A stretch of DNA of 64,000 nt from CAWBUW01 sp963792075 (GTDB lineage: Bacteria; Chloroflexota; Anaerolineae; Anaerolineales; UBA4823), in NCBI GenBank assembly GCA_963792075.1, contig CAWBUW010000012.1:372001-436000 (forward strand). Direction: 5' to 3'. The translations under genes were made by a program, and so were the position numbers. Positions 6,770 to 18,000 of the stretch are shown one piece after another; the first letter of the stretch is position 1; every line of letters starts with the position of its first letter. A model generated the notes under the pieces. It saw nothing but the letters and a program-made list of their open reading frames with translations. It was not told the origin of the DNA and did no database searches.

Positions 6770-8461
6770 ATGAAAAAACTTCCTTCTCACATTCACCGGA
6801 TTGTTGCTGGAGATTGGCGGGTGCAGCTCCCGGCACTGCTTACTGCGGTGATGGGCCTGGTCAATGTTTTTTCAGCAGCCACCCCAGCTCTACATGAGCG
6901 GGTTGCGTATCTTGAAACCGTGTTGCCGCTGCTCGCACGCCACGGTAGCCGCCTGACAAACGCCCTGGCTGGGTTTGCGCTGCTGCTGCTGGCTTCTAAC
7001 TTATGGCGGAGGAAGCGCGCCGCGTGGCTGATTACAATCATCATTTTGCTGCTATCGGCGGCCACGCATTTGCTCAAAGGCCTGGACTATGAGGAAGCGC
7101 TTTTGGCCAGCGGTTTAGCCGTGTGGCTGCTGTTTCTGCGCCCACATTTTCATGCCCGCTCTGATCCGCCATCGATCTGGCAAGGAGTTCGCGTGTTGGC
7201 AGTGGCACTACTTTTCACGCTGGCCTATGGCGCGATTGGCTTCTTTTTGCTCGACCGCCACTTCAGCGTCAATTTCGGCCTGGGAGACGCCTTGCGCCAG
7301 ACGGTGGTGATGTTCACCGAATTTTACGATCCGGGGCTACAACCCATCACGGGTTTCGGGCGCTACTTTGCCGATTCGATCTACCTGGTGGGCGCCTTCA
7401 CATTTGGATATGCAGCCCTGCTGCTGGCGCGCCCGGTGTTTTTGAAGCATCCAGCCTCCGCGGCAGAACGCGCACGCGCCCGCCAAATTGTCGAGGCTCA
7501 CGGCAACTCAGCGCTGGCTCGCCTGACCTTGCTCGACGACAAGTTTTATTTTTTCAGCCCCGGGGGGTCCGCGGTGGCGTTCGTAGTCAAAGGCCGGGTC
7601 GCGCTGTGCCTGGGAGATCCGATTGGCCCGGCTGCCGATTTTCTTGCCTGTGTAGCGGCTTTCCAAAAATACTGCGCGGTCAATGATTGGCAGCCTGTTT
7701 TTTACCAGGTATATCCCGATCACCTGGATGAATACCGGGGCGCAGGCTTTCAGGCGTTGTGTATCGGGCAAGAGGCTATTGTAGATTTATCGACCTTCAC
7801 GCTGGCTGGGGGAGAAAACAAGAGCATCCGTACCTCCATCAACCGGCTCAACCGGCTCGAATTTCGTGCTGAGGTCGTCTCTCCTCCCGTCCCCGATGAA
7901 CTGTTGGGCGAGTTGAACGCCATCAGCGATGAATGGTTGACCACCCGAAAAAGCGATGAGCTGCGTTTCGCCACTGGCTGGTTCGAGGATGCATATCTGC
8001 GCTCCGAGCGCGTGATGGTGATCCGAGAGCCCCAAGGTAAGATCCAGGCTTTTGCGAACCTGCTGCCTGAATACCAACGCAGTGAGATGACCATTGATCT
8101 GATGCGCCATCGCAGCCAGATAGAAAACGGCCTGATGGATTTCCTGTTTGCCTCCCTATTTCAATGGGCGAAAGAACAGGGGCTGGCTACCTTCAGCCTG
8201 GGGTTAAGCGCCCTTTCAGGGATCGGCGAACATTCCGAAGACCCGGTTATTGAACGCTCCTTGCATTTTATATTCGAGAATGTGGACCAATTCTATAATT
8301 TTAAGGGCTTGCATGCCTTCAAAGAAAAATTTCACCCCCAATGGGAGCCGCGCTACCTCGTCTACCCAGGCACGCCCAGCCTGCCAGCCATCGCCCTCGC
8401 CATCGCCCAGGCGAATACCGGAAGAAGTTACTCGCTTCCCTGGGATTTCAAGATTGTATGA
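6770..8461 (+). CDS. MprF-like aminoacyl-phosphatidylglycerol synthase (DUF2156 domain)
   Basis: A 563-residue protein. The first 230 residues carry about six hydrophobic segments (for example GSRLTNALAGFALLLLASNL, LITIIILLLSAATHLL and VLAVALLFTLAYGAIGFFLL). The remainder is the soluble lysyl/alanyl-phosphatidylglycerol synthase domain (GNAT-like), with FYFFSPGGSAVAFVVKGRVAL, CLGDPIGP, KSIRTSINRLNRLEF and a C-terminal FKEKFHPQWEPRYLVYPG. It would transfer an amino acid from tRNA to phosphatidylglycerol, making the membrane less anionic and more resistant to cationic peptides. The membrane part is shorter than in classical MprF. ATG 6770 is preferred over an upstream TTG. The gene overlaps the exporter ATPase by ATGA, suggesting joint regulation. 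Confidence 0.85.
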   Translation: MKKLPSHIHRIVAGDWRVQLPALLTAVMGLVNVFSAATPALHERVAYLETVLPLLARHGSRLTNALAGFALLLLASNLWRRKRAAWLITIIILLLSAATHLLKGLDYEEALLASGLAVWLLFLRPHFHARSDPPSIWQGVRVLAVALLFTLAYGAIGFFLLDRHFSVNFGLGDALRQTVVMFTEFYDPGLQPITGFGRYFADSIYLVGAFTFGYAALLLARPVFLKHPASAAERARARQIVEAHGNSALARLTLLDDKFYFFSPGGSAVAFVVKGRVALCLGDPIGPAADFLACVAAFQKYCAVNDWQPVFYQVYPDHLDEYRGAGFQALCIGQEAIVDLSTFTLAGGENKSIRTSINRLNRLEFRAEVVSPPVPDELLGELNAISDEWLTTRKSDELRFATGWFEDAYLRSERVMVIREPQGKIQAFANLLPEYQRSEMTIDLMRHRSQIENGLMDFLFASLFQWAKEQGLATFSLGLSALSGIGEHSEDPVIERSLHFIFENVDQFYNFKGLHAFKEKFHPQWEPRYLVYPGTPSLPAIALAIAQANTGRSYSLPWDFKIV

Positions 8462-9234
8462 TTGACATGACCACTCCTCTGATTCGAACCGAACACCTGG
8501 TTAAACGCTACGGCGAAAAGATCGCGGTAAACGATGTGAGCCTGGAGGTTTATGGGGGCGAAGTGTTCGGCTTCCTGGGCCCCAATGGCGCCGGGAAAAC
8601 CACCACCATAAAAATGATCGTTGGCTTGCTGCAACCCAGTTCGGGAAGCGTGCGCGTGGCAGGGTATGATGTCAATACGCAAGCCTTGCAAGCCAAAGCA
8701 GCCAGTGGGTATGTGCCGGATATACCGAACCTGTATGCCAAGCTCACCGGACGCGAGTTGCTGCGTTTTGTTGGCGATCTCTATGATATAGAGCGCGCCC
8801 AGGCAGAGCGCCGCAGCGAGGAACTGCTGCGCATGTTCGATTTGATCGCCGCGGCCGACGACACAACCGACTCTTACAGTCATGGGATGCAACAAAAAAC
8901 CAGCCTGGCCGCCGCCTTGATGCACGACCCCAAGGTGCTCGTGCTGGATGAGCCCACCGTCGGCCTGGACCCCAAATCGGCGCGCCTGATCAAGGATATC
9001 TTACGCCAGATGGCAGACCGCGGCGCAGCGGTGTTCCTCTCCACCCACATCCTCGAAATTGCCGAGCGTATGTGCGACCGGATCGCGATTATCGACAAGG
9101 GCGAGGTGATTGCGGTCGGCACAATGGAAGAGCTGCGCACTCTCGGACAGGTTGGCCAAACCAGCCTGGAAGATATCTTCCTCAACTTGACCGGCGGCGC
9201 TGAAGAAGCAGAGATTGCCGAGGTGCTCAAATGA
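8458..9234 (+). CDS. ABC exporter ATP-binding subunit
   Basis: A 258-residue ATPase of the ABC-2/CcmA type. Walker A is GPNGAGKTT, the signature is SYSHGMQQKTSLA (a variant of LSGGQ), Walker B is VLVLDEPTVGLDP and the switch His lies in STHILE. ATG 8458 overlaps the preceding stop (ATGA), and the gene overlaps the permease start by ATGA at 9231. All three genes are therefore translationally coupled. It powers export through the permease encoded next. The substrate is unknown; the coupling to a lipid aminoacylation gene suggests envelope defence or lipid/peptide export. Confidence 0.9.
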   Translation: MIDMTTPLIRTEHLVKRYGEKIAVNDVSLEVYGGEVFGFLGPNGAGKTTTIKMIVGLLQPSSGSVRVAGYDVNTQALQAKAASGYVPDIPNLYAKLTGRELLRFVGDLYDIERAQAERRSEELLRMFDLIAAADDTTDSYSHGMQQKTSLAAALMHDPKVLVLDEPTVGLDPKSARLIKDILRQMADRGAAVFLSTHILEIAERMCDRIAIIDKGEVIAVGTMEELRTLGQVGQTSLEDIFLNLTGGAEEAEIAEVLK

Positions 9235-11012
9235 TCTTGACCCAGGCAGGGAACCCGCTGCCTGCCAGAGTGCTGCCTACGGTATGGAAGCTGCTGCGCC
9301 TGCGCTGGCGGATCAGCTACAACGGTTTTCGCCGCGGGCGGACCATCACCAAGATCTTAACCATCCTGGGCCTGCTCTCCCTGGCAGCCCTGTCCGGTCT
9401 GGTCTTTTGGTTGAGCTGGAAAATGGTCAGCTTCCTGCACTCACCTGAATTGGCTCAATATGTAGGGGATACGGTCGGGTTTATCAATACGATCCCTGTC
9501 CTACTCTTTACCGGTTTCTTCCTGGGTATCTTGCTCACCAGCTTTGGCGTGCTGCTGCAGGCGCTTTACCTGTCTGGGGATATGGATTTTCTACTTTCAG
9601 CACCTGTGCCCATCCGAGCAGTCTTCATTACAAAGCTACTGCAAGCCATCCTGCCCAATCTCGCGCTGAGCGCTTTGTTTGGCCTGCCCGTGCTATATGG
9701 GCTGGGTGTAGCGGGGGAATACCATTTCCTGTACTATCCATTGGTGCCACTGATGATGGTGGCGCTTTCCCTCGCAGCCGCAGGGGTGGCGGGATTGTTC
9801 GTAATGCTGGTCGTGCGCGTCTTCCCGGCGCGCCGTGTAGCCGAAGTGTTGGGATTTTTTGGCGCTATCTTCTCAATTATCTGCTCGCAATTGGGCAACG
9901 TAATGAATGCGAGCCAGGGTGACGCCAACGTTTCAAGCGCGCAAGTGGATACCGCCTTGGGCTTTCTGGCGGGGATGAATAATCCCTGGATCCCCCTGAA
10001 TTGGCCGGGGCGAGGGCTGGTTGCGCTGGGGGAAAGCGCCTGGCTGCCCGGGATCGGGCTGACGCTGCTCAGCCTGGGGGCGGCGGCAGGTTTATTTTGG
10101 ATTTCACTGGAAACAGCAGAACGGTGGTATTACACCGGCTGGGCCAGGGTGCAGGTAGTCATACGGAAGAAGCGCCCTCCGGCTGGGGCTCGGACCGGGG
10201 GCAAATTTACCCCACTGGCCGGGCTTCAGGCTCTCATTCAACGCACTGTTCCGTCCCCCGTGCGCGGGATCGTATGGAAAGACTACCTGGTGTTGCGGCG
10301 AGATTTGCGCCACCTGTCACAGCTTATCACACCCTTGATCTTTGGTGTGATCTACGGGATTATGTTTCTGCGCGGCGGCGGAGAACCCCCTGCGGGGCGC
10401 GGCGAGGCGCCAGCCTGGTTCATGGATTCTTTCCGCACCCTGTTGGTTTATGGCAACGTAGGCCTCTCGCTCTTCGTGGGCTGGATGCTGCTCCAACGGC
10501 TGGCGGGGATGGGTTTCTCGGCAGAGGGTAAAAATTACTGGATGCTGAAAACTGCACCCGTCTCCGCCCGGCAAATGCTGGCGGCAAAATTCCTGGTAGC
10601 CTATCTCCCTGCCCTTGCCTTGGGCTTGCTTTTCCTGGTCGCTTTCTCCATTCTGCAAAAAAACGCCATCGCGGAGGCGATGTATAGTTTGTTAGTCCTC
10701 ACATTATGCCTGGCCGGAATGGCCGGGCTGCAACTGGCTTTTGGGGCAGCAGGAGCCAACTTAACCTGGGAGGACCCGCGCAGAATGAACGCCGGCAGCA
10801 TGGGCTGCCTGGGGATGATTTTAACCGCGGTGTATGTGCCGGTGGACCTGGTCTTCTTTTTTGGCCCTCTCATCCTGGCCGAGTTATTCGGCTTGCACAG
10901 CCTGTACGCCTACCTGGCCGGAGGCGTGCTCGGCGCAGGAGTGAGCCTGTTGTGTGTGCTGCTGCCACCCTATCTGCTGGAAGCGCGTGTGGAACGCCTG
11001 GGCGAAGCGTAA
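9231..11012 (+). CDS. ABC exporter permease subunit, large
   Basis: A 593-residue protein with roughly eleven hydrophobic segments. Examples are ILTILGLLSLAALSGLVFWL, VLLFTGFFLGILLTSFGVLL, LVPLMMVALSLAAAGVAGLF and MLAAKFLVAYLPALALGLLF. A polar region of about 80 residues lies in the middle (around 295-375). The length and pattern fit the large ABC-2-like exporter permeases that pair with CcmA-type ATPases. ATG 9231 overlaps the ATPase stop. No substrate can be read from sequence. Confidence 0.8.
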   Translation: MILTQAGNPLPARVLPTVWKLLRLRWRISYNGFRRGRTITKILTILGLLSLAALSGLVFWLSWKMVSFLHSPELAQYVGDTVGFINTIPVLLFTGFFLGILLTSFGVLLQALYLSGDMDFLLSAPVPIRAVFITKLLQAILPNLALSALFGLPVLYGLGVAGEYHFLYYPLVPLMMVALSLAAAGVAGLFVMLVVRVFPARRVAEVLGFFGAIFSIICSQLGNVMNASQGDANVSSAQVDTALGFLAGMNNPWIPLNWPGRGLVALGESAWLPGIGLTLLSLGAAAGLFWISLETAERWYYTGWARVQVVIRKKRPPAGARTGGKFTPLAGLQALIQRTVPSPVRGIVWKDYLVLRRDLRHLSQLITPLIFGVIYGIMFLRGGGEPPAGRGEAPAWFMDSFRTLLVYGNVGLSLFVGWMLLQRLAGMGFSAEGKNYWMLKTAPVSARQMLAAKFLVAYLPALALGLLFLVAFSILQKNAIAEAMYSLLVLTLCLAGMAGLQLAFGAAGANLTWEDPRRMNAGSMGCLGMILTAVYVPVDLVFFFGPLILAELFGLHSLYAYLAGGVLGAGVSLLCVLLPPYLLEARVERLGEA

Positions 11013-11037
11013 GCAAATCACTTGATACCAAGGGAAT

Positions 11038-12039
11038 ATGGTCTTTATGAAGCAGAAAACGATTTCCTACCCGGATTTCTGGTGGATCAAAGCGATCAAT
11101 CGGCGCAAACGGGCCGAAATCTCACTGCGCCAACTCTCCAGAGCAGTGGAGCAAAGCGCAAGCACCATCTTGATCACGAATCTGGAGGGGACGATCGAAT
11201 TTGCCAACCCCGCCTTTGAGCGCATCACGGGATACACTTTAAAAGAAGTAATTGGGCAAAACCCGCGCATGTTGAAATCAGGTGTGACCCCCCTGGAGGT
11301 ATACCATGACCTGTGGGGAGCGATTACGAAAGGGGGAGTATGGCAAGGGGAACTCCTGAACCGGAAAAAGAATGGGGATTTGTATTGGGAAAACGCCATT
11401 ATCTCGCCGGTGCGTGACGCAACCGGTCAGATCACTCATTATGTAGCCGTCAAGGAAGACATCACCGCGCGCAAAAAAGCCGAAGAGACCTTACGCATTT
11501 ATACCGACCAGCTTGAGTGTCTGCAAGCACAACTGCGCGAACAAGCTATCCGCGACTCGCTCACCGGGGCTTTCAACCGGCGTTATTTGGTAGAAACCCT
11601 CCAACGGGAACTGGCCCGGTCTGGCCGTGACGGCTATGCCGTGAGCCTGCTGATGATCGACATCGATCATTTCAAAGGCATCAACGATACCTACGGTCAC
11701 ATGTCCGGTGACCAGGCGCTGCAGTACCTGGTCAATTTCCTCAGTGAGCGTATCCGGAAGAGTGATGTATTGTGCCGTTATGGTGGTGAGGAGTTTGTTA
11801 TCCTATTGCCCACGACCACCGCGTCCGATGCGCTGCACCGCGCGGAAATATGGCGCAAAGAATTGCAGAGCTCCCCGATCGAGATCTCCGGTACTGCCAT
11901 TCCTCTCACCGTCTCCATCGGGATTGCAGCCACGGATGAGCCAGATATCAGCGGAGATGAGCTGCTTTCTCGAGCTGACCGGGCCCTTTACATGGCCAAA
12001 CAGACCGGCCGCAACCGCACAGTCTTGTGGATGCCTTAG
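11038..12039 (+). CDS. PAS-GGDEF diguanylate cyclase
   Basis: A 333-residue signalling protein. Residues about 28-150 form a PAS-PAC sensor (ILITNLEGTIEFANPAFERI, GYTLKEVIGQNPRML, YVAVKEDITARKKAE). A short helical linker leads to the GGDEF domain (RDSLTGAFNRRYL, LLMIDIDHFKGINDTYGH). The active-site motif is GGEEF at 249-253. An RxxD product-inhibition site (RKSD, 240-243) lies exactly five residues before it, so feedback control by c-di-GMP is expected. No membrane segment is present. It should make c-di-GMP in response to a cytosolic signal. The first of two nearby ATGs (11038 and 11047) is used. Confidence 0.92.
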   Translation: MVFMKQKTISYPDFWWIKAINRRKRAEISLRQLSRAVEQSASTILITNLEGTIEFANPAFERITGYTLKEVIGQNPRMLKSGVTPLEVYHDLWGAITKGGVWQGELLNRKKNGDLYWENAIISPVRDATGQITHYVAVKEDITARKKAEETLRIYTDQLECLQAQLREQAIRDSLTGAFNRRYLVETLQRELARSGRDGYAVSLLMIDIDHFKGINDTYGHMSGDQALQYLVNFLSERIRKSDVLCRYGGEEFVILLPTTTASDALHRAEIWRKELQSSPIEISGTAIPLTVSIGIAATDEPDISGDELLSRADRALYMAKQTGRNRTVLWMP

Positions 12040-12044
12040 TTTTA

Positions 12045-12085
12045 TTTGGTAATGTGTGGCGGCAATGCCGCCACACATTACCAAA
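12045..12085. repeat. Perfect intergenic hairpin between convergent genes (20-bp arms)
   Basis: Arms 12045-12064 and 12066-12085 are exact complements, with tip GGCGGC-AAT-GCCGCC. It occupies two thirds of the 60-nt gap between two convergent genes. Neither strand shows a T-run after the stem, so a classical bidirectional terminator is not obvious. Confidence 0.9.
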
Positions 12086-12099
12086 ATGATTTTCGGAAT

Positions 12100-15000
12100 T
12101 TATTTTTGTGTCGAGGCGTCCTCAACAATGACCTGATCGCTGGCGCTGCGGCCAAACACTTCAGGGGAGTACATCTCTTCGGCCTTGGCCGGTGGGACCA
12201 CGAAAGTCCCGGGGGTAGTCGCACGCGCGATATAGGTATATTCATACACCCCATCCCAAAGCAAGGAGGTGAAGGCCTCGGCGCGCTCGTCGCGCAGGTT
12301 CTGGTGTTCATACCAGGTCCCCCACCACCACCAGCCATATTTGGAGCTGCCGGGGTCCTGCGGGGTGCTGCCAGAGACAGCCAGCGTGGGGTTGACGATC
12401 TCCAATCCAGCAGGCAAGGGGTCCACCAGGGCCACGTGGTAGCGGCGGTCGGTTGCAACCATGGTGATGCGCACCCGCACGCGCGCTCCCGCCTTGATGT
12501 GCCAGATACCATTCCCATCTTTCGACACGTCCGCGGGATCATCGATCGCTTCATACACCCGCTGGACGGCAAAACCCATATCCAGCGGCTCCAGGGTCAG
12601 GTTGGTAGGCGCATAGCTCAGGCCCAGACGGTAGTACAACCGGCCCGTGCCTTCTTTGCTCAGGATTAAATTCTGCGTTTGGCCACCGCCCAACGTCTCA
12701 TCCACCAGGTAGGTCATCGGGATCAGGGTCTCGTGGCGCTCCGTGGTGCGACCTTGGTAGGTGTGGCTGCCAGCATAGGTATTGCCCAACCAGATGCGGG
12801 CAACGAAGTCTGGCGTCTGCGACTCAAAGGTATTGAAATAGCGATCCAACGCCAGCAGCACGAAAACGTTCTCCTGCGTATTGCCCCAGCGGCCGCGGGT
12901 GCGGTGCGCCAGCAGGCCGTTGACCAGCTTGGGGATCAGGTCGCTCTGCGGGTTATCCGCGATCAGCGCATCCAACAGAATCGCATCGGTGCGCCGGTCG
13001 GAGCTGAGCAGCAGGTAGGTCTGGTCATCATAATAGGTAGTAAAGTTCGCCGCACCCGCCGTCTCGACCACGTGGTTATTCACGTACTGGCGGATGGCTT
13101 CAAGCTGCGTCTCCGTACCGGGCGCATCCTGCAGCACCGGCCACAGCCAGCCAGTCGCCTCCAACGAAAGTTTTTCCAGGCTTGCTTCCTGGATCAAGGC
13201 TTTCGCCTTCTGCGGATCGCGGTCGCCCATCAGGTTGCGCACGTACAGCGCGTAAGCGGAGAGAGACCAGCGGGTTTGCTGGCCATACCAGGCCGGGTAG
13301 TGATTCTCGATATTGCGCAGGTATTCCAAAGCCGGCTGCTTCATTTCCTCGGGCACCGTAAACCCCTTCTGTTCGGCCCGGTATAAAGCGTGGGTAACAT
13401 GGATCGTATTGAACGGGATCGAATCAAAGCCGCGCCGCCAGTAGGGGAAGCCGCCGTCATCGTTCTGCATGCCCTTCAGGCGCTCCAGGTCACGCGTGAC
13501 TGCGGCTTCCATCTCGGCTGGCGTGGGCAGGCCATCCGCTTCGAAAGCGGTCAGCACATCCCGCAGCGCAGCCACTGCCAGGATGCGCGAGGAGAGCTGC
13601 TCGGAGCACTCAAACGGATAGGCGACCAGGTACAGCACCGCGTCGGTCAAGGCTTGCAAGGCCGTGGAGGAAGTGTTGATCTCCAGGCCTCCGTATTGAG
13701 GGAAGACGCCCGTAGGCGCTTCGACGGGTTGGATCACCGCCCCTTCATCCACCACTCCGTAGGTGGCGAATGCCTCGGTAGTGGCGGGCGTATACACCGG
13801 AAGCTGCACGGTAGCCGCATCGGCGTAAGCCCCCGAGACGGCTGCAATCTGCAAGTGCACCGTACCTGCCCGTTGGGTAGAGGCAGGGAAACGGACTTCC
13901 ACCCGGTCGCGTGCGGGGACGGTCAGGCGCATACCCGCCGTACCATCCGGTCCGGCGTTGACCAGCTCCAGGTTGCTGGCCTGTACGATGACCGATACTT
14001 CCATGGGTTCGTCGGTCTGGTTCTGCAGCACGACCGGCAGCTCGAAGCGGTCGCCGAAGTTGAGGAAGCGCGGCGCCGAAGGCCGCACCATCAACGGCAG
14101 GCGGGCAGTCAGGTTCGCCTCGCCGCTGCCAAAGCGGTTCCCATCTTCTACGGCAACGACCATGATGCGATAGCGGGTCAGGTTATCCGGCAGCTTGACC
14201 GGGATGCTGGCTTTGCCTTCCGCATCCGTATGCACCGCGGGGGCAAAGGTTGCCAGCGGGTTGAAATCCACGCGCACCTGGATGGGCGTAGTAGGAGTGG
14301 CGGCGCCATCCGCCAGGCTGGCAGTGGCAGTCGCCATGGGCATGGACATAGCCCCAGCCGCGGGTTGTTGGGCGGCTTCTGCCGCTGCTCTAGGTACCTC
14401 AACCGATTGCAGCACCTTATTTTGCGTCGCATCGCTCGCCAGCGCCTGCGGGTCCACCAGCACAATGCTGGCACGGCTGTATATGCTGTCCCAGGCTGAG
14501 GGGCGATCAGAATAAAAAACGCTGATCGGGTCCGCCAACTGGTAGTTGGTCAGCGCCAGGACGGCCTCATCCACCACGACCACGGCCAGCTCAGCGCCTT
14601 CCACGGGCTTTCCATTGGCATCGTGTACCGTGACGGCAACAGTCGTTTCCTGGCCCGGTTCCAGCTCCTTCGCAGCCGGTTCTATTTCTAACGAGAGCGT
14701 ACGTGAGCGCGGTGGGATGCTCAGGTTGAGCGAAGCCGTAGCATACGCCGGCCGCTTGGGCACATCCGGCAGGGGCTGCCCCTCATCGCTGAGGCGCGGC
14801 GCGGCGCCATTCAAGTCCACCTGGATGTTCAGGTTGGGGATGTATTGCTCTTCGATCGGCACGTGCAGCGTAGCAGTGCCATCCGTGATCGCGAAGCGCT
14901 CGGTGTAGAGCAAACCGCTGCGGCTGACAGTCAGCAGGCCCTCAGCCGGGCTGAACGGCGACTGCACCAGGATCTCGGCCACGTCTCCGGGCTGGTAGAA

Positions 15001-18000
15001 TTCCTTGTCCGGGATCAGCGTGACCTTTTCCATCTCCACGCTGCGCGCCGGGGGCTGCTGTCCGCCGCTCACCCAACGGGTAAACTGGCTCTGGTTCTTG
15101 CGCCCGGCCTGGTCAGTCACCAATGCAGTAATGCGGTAAGTGCCTCCCAAGGGGGTTTCAAAAGTACAGGTGACCGGCTCAAGCTTCGAGCCCAGGCTGC
15201 AAGTCTGCACATCGACTTCTTTTTCGCTCCAACCGCCCCCGCTGTAATCCCATTCCAGGCGTGCCGCGGTCACCTGCACCGGGCGGTCTTCGACCGGCTT
15301 GCCATCCAGGTCGGTGACAATGAAATCCACTTTTAGAGGCGTACCGCGCTCGACAAAATAGCGCTCAGAGCGCAAGCCGATGTATAGATCGGCCGGGTGC
15401 ACCAGCAGCGAGGTCATGCTGCCCCAGGCCTGGCGGTTGACGTCCATCACGGTGGCGCTGGCCAGTACACTGACCGGCCTGGGCCCGCTGCTGCCATCGA
15501 AGTCCAGGCGTAAGTAGTGCGTTCCTGAGGCATCGGTCTTACCTATAAAAGTCTCGGTCGTGCCCCCACCGCTGCCCCCATAAGCCCTGTAGTCGTACCT
15601 TTCGTAAGACCACCACCACGGCTCCCAGGTGCCAAAGACAAAGTCGGGCCAGTTGGGCGGGGCATAGCTGCTGGGTGAAGAGGTCACCTGCCAAGTAACC
15701 TCGGCGTTGGGCAGAGGGCCACCGGCATAATACTTAGCTTCCACGGCCAGCACTGCATTCCCACCGGCAAAGTATGGACCCGTGGTTTCGTTGCGTGCTT
15801 TGACCTCAAATTCAGGCCGGCGGAACTCCTGGATCTGGAAATAATGGTAAAACTGGGGGCTGTCCAACCCGCTCAGGTCTCCCTGGGCAGTCAAGGTGAG
15901 CGTGGCGCTGCCCAGGTTGACCACGGTCGGCAAGGTGAAAACAAAATCAAACCCACCCAGGGCATTCACTTCTGCCTGTCCGCCGCCCACATTGTTGCCC
16001 TGCGGGTCTGTCACCTGGTAATTTACGGAGGTGATTCCCGCACCGGCAGCACTCACCAAGCCTACGTCACCCTCCTGCTTACTGCCGACCCGGCGCATCC
16101 AACCTTTGAGGTGCAACTCCTCGCCCGGCTTATACATCTGCCGGTCATCAAACACGTACCAGCGCAGGTTATCTAGCGAAGAGCTCACCCACCAGGCATC
16201 ATCGCCCCAGGTATTGTTGGAACGCGGCAGCAGCGCCTGGTCGGCACCCTTGCGGGCTACCAGGTAAGTCGCGCCGGAAGGGATGGGGAAGCGAGCGATG
16301 CCATCCGCTCCCGTCACGGCTTGCTCCGTGCCGTTCTCAGCCAGGATGGTGACCCCTTCCAGCGGAGCGCCATCCTGGAGGGAAGTCGTCCAGGCGACCA
16401 TCTCGGTTGGGTCGTTGAACGCGTCCAGGCCAATCTGCGTCACCTGCACCCAGGCAAGGATCGTGCGCCAAAAGATTTCATTCTTATCTTGCAGCAGGCC
16501 TTGGGGCGGCGCAACCACCACCACAAATTGGCCGTATGGGCCATCCAGGTATTTGCTCAAATCGATATCCACCTGGGTCAGCACATCGGTGGCTGCTTCT
16601 GGCCGGATGGCATCGTCGAACACCAAACGACCGGGCATGACCGGTAGCGTGTCGCTAGACTGCCACTCGCGCACGTAGCGCTTGAAGCCCGGCCAGTCGG
16701 ATGGCTGAACGGCATAAATTTTCACATCCAGGCGGGCATAATTGATTGTATAGACCGAGAAAACGGGTTTCTTCGCCTGCGGATCGATGGTGATAAAAGG
16801 CTGGTTCGGCCCAACCAAAAGCGGCTCGGCCTGGCCAACTTTGAAGGTCAGGCGCGAGTCTTTGCCCAGTTTCTGGCCATACACGTCCTGGATATCGCCA
16901 TCTACGATCACAGTATAAGTGGTCTGCCCCTTGGTAGCGCCTTTGATTTCGATTGAATTGCCATACAGGTTGACGTTAGCGCCAGGGATTTCCGGCTGCA
17001 CGGTCAAGAGGGTCGCTGTGTACGCCTGAGTATCCAACGAGTTGTTAAAACGGATGTAAAAAGGCGTCAGCGGGCGGCAGACATTGTCGTACCAGGAACA
17101 GCCGTAGTCATCAATGCGCAAAGGGGCATAGGTCGTGAAGCTGTAGCTCTGGGCATCGGGCGTGAGCAGAGGGCCTTCGGCGGAAGGAGTTCCCGGCCCG
17201 ATGGTGACGTTGATCGTGGTATCCGTGGGCAGCGGTTCAACGGATTTAAACGCCAACCAGCGCCCCTCCTGGGCATACTTGACCATCTGGCTGACTTGCT
17301 TGTCCTTCTCGACGTCAGCTTGAGAGGCCAGTACCAGCTCCAGGGCGTTCGAACCCGCATACGCCCGGATCGTTTTCAGCACTGCCGCGGGGTCCACACG
17401 CTGGTCAAATGCCACATAGAAGATGGGCTCCAATGGCTGGCTGGGGCCGGTAGGGTAAGAGGCAATCAGGCGCGCCGTGGGCATGGTGAAGGTCCACGTG
17501 ACTGCCTGCGCCAGCTCCCCTCCGAGAACCGACTTCGTCCCTGCCGGGACCGTGACACGATACTCGGTCGATTTGGGCAGGCGGTCGATCAGGTCTGACT
17601 CATATTCGAAGATAAGTGTTTTTACGCCCAACCAGCGCCAGGTACCCGGCAGGTCCGGCTCCAACTTGACCGGCACATCTTTGGCGGCCAGGTCTTCCAC
17701 CGTTGCCAAGGGCATCATGGGTTGGTTAAAAGTTACCTGGACAAACGGTGCGATTGGGATTTCCCCTTCGGGGGCATAGCGCAGCACTTCCAGCGGACCG
17801 GTTGGAGCCGTCTGGGTGACCTGGGTCCCGGGGGGAGGCGAGGTCACAGTCGGGCCGGCAGGCGGGAAGCTTTCCGTGATCGTTTCGCCGGTGAGCGGCG
17901 GGGGGACCGGCTCTTGTGCCAGGCGGAAATCTACCTGATCCGCCGGTTCGGCGGTCAACGCGGGCACACGGGCCAGGATTTGAGCCACCTCTTCCGGCGA

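Noticed and set aside
13390..14499. Open frame of 369 codons on the plus strand
   Set aside because: It lies inside the opposite strand of the alpha-2-macroglobulin gene, whose domains and thioester motif are clear. Its composition (Arg, Gly, His, Gln rich) is typical of antisense frames in G+C-rich genes.
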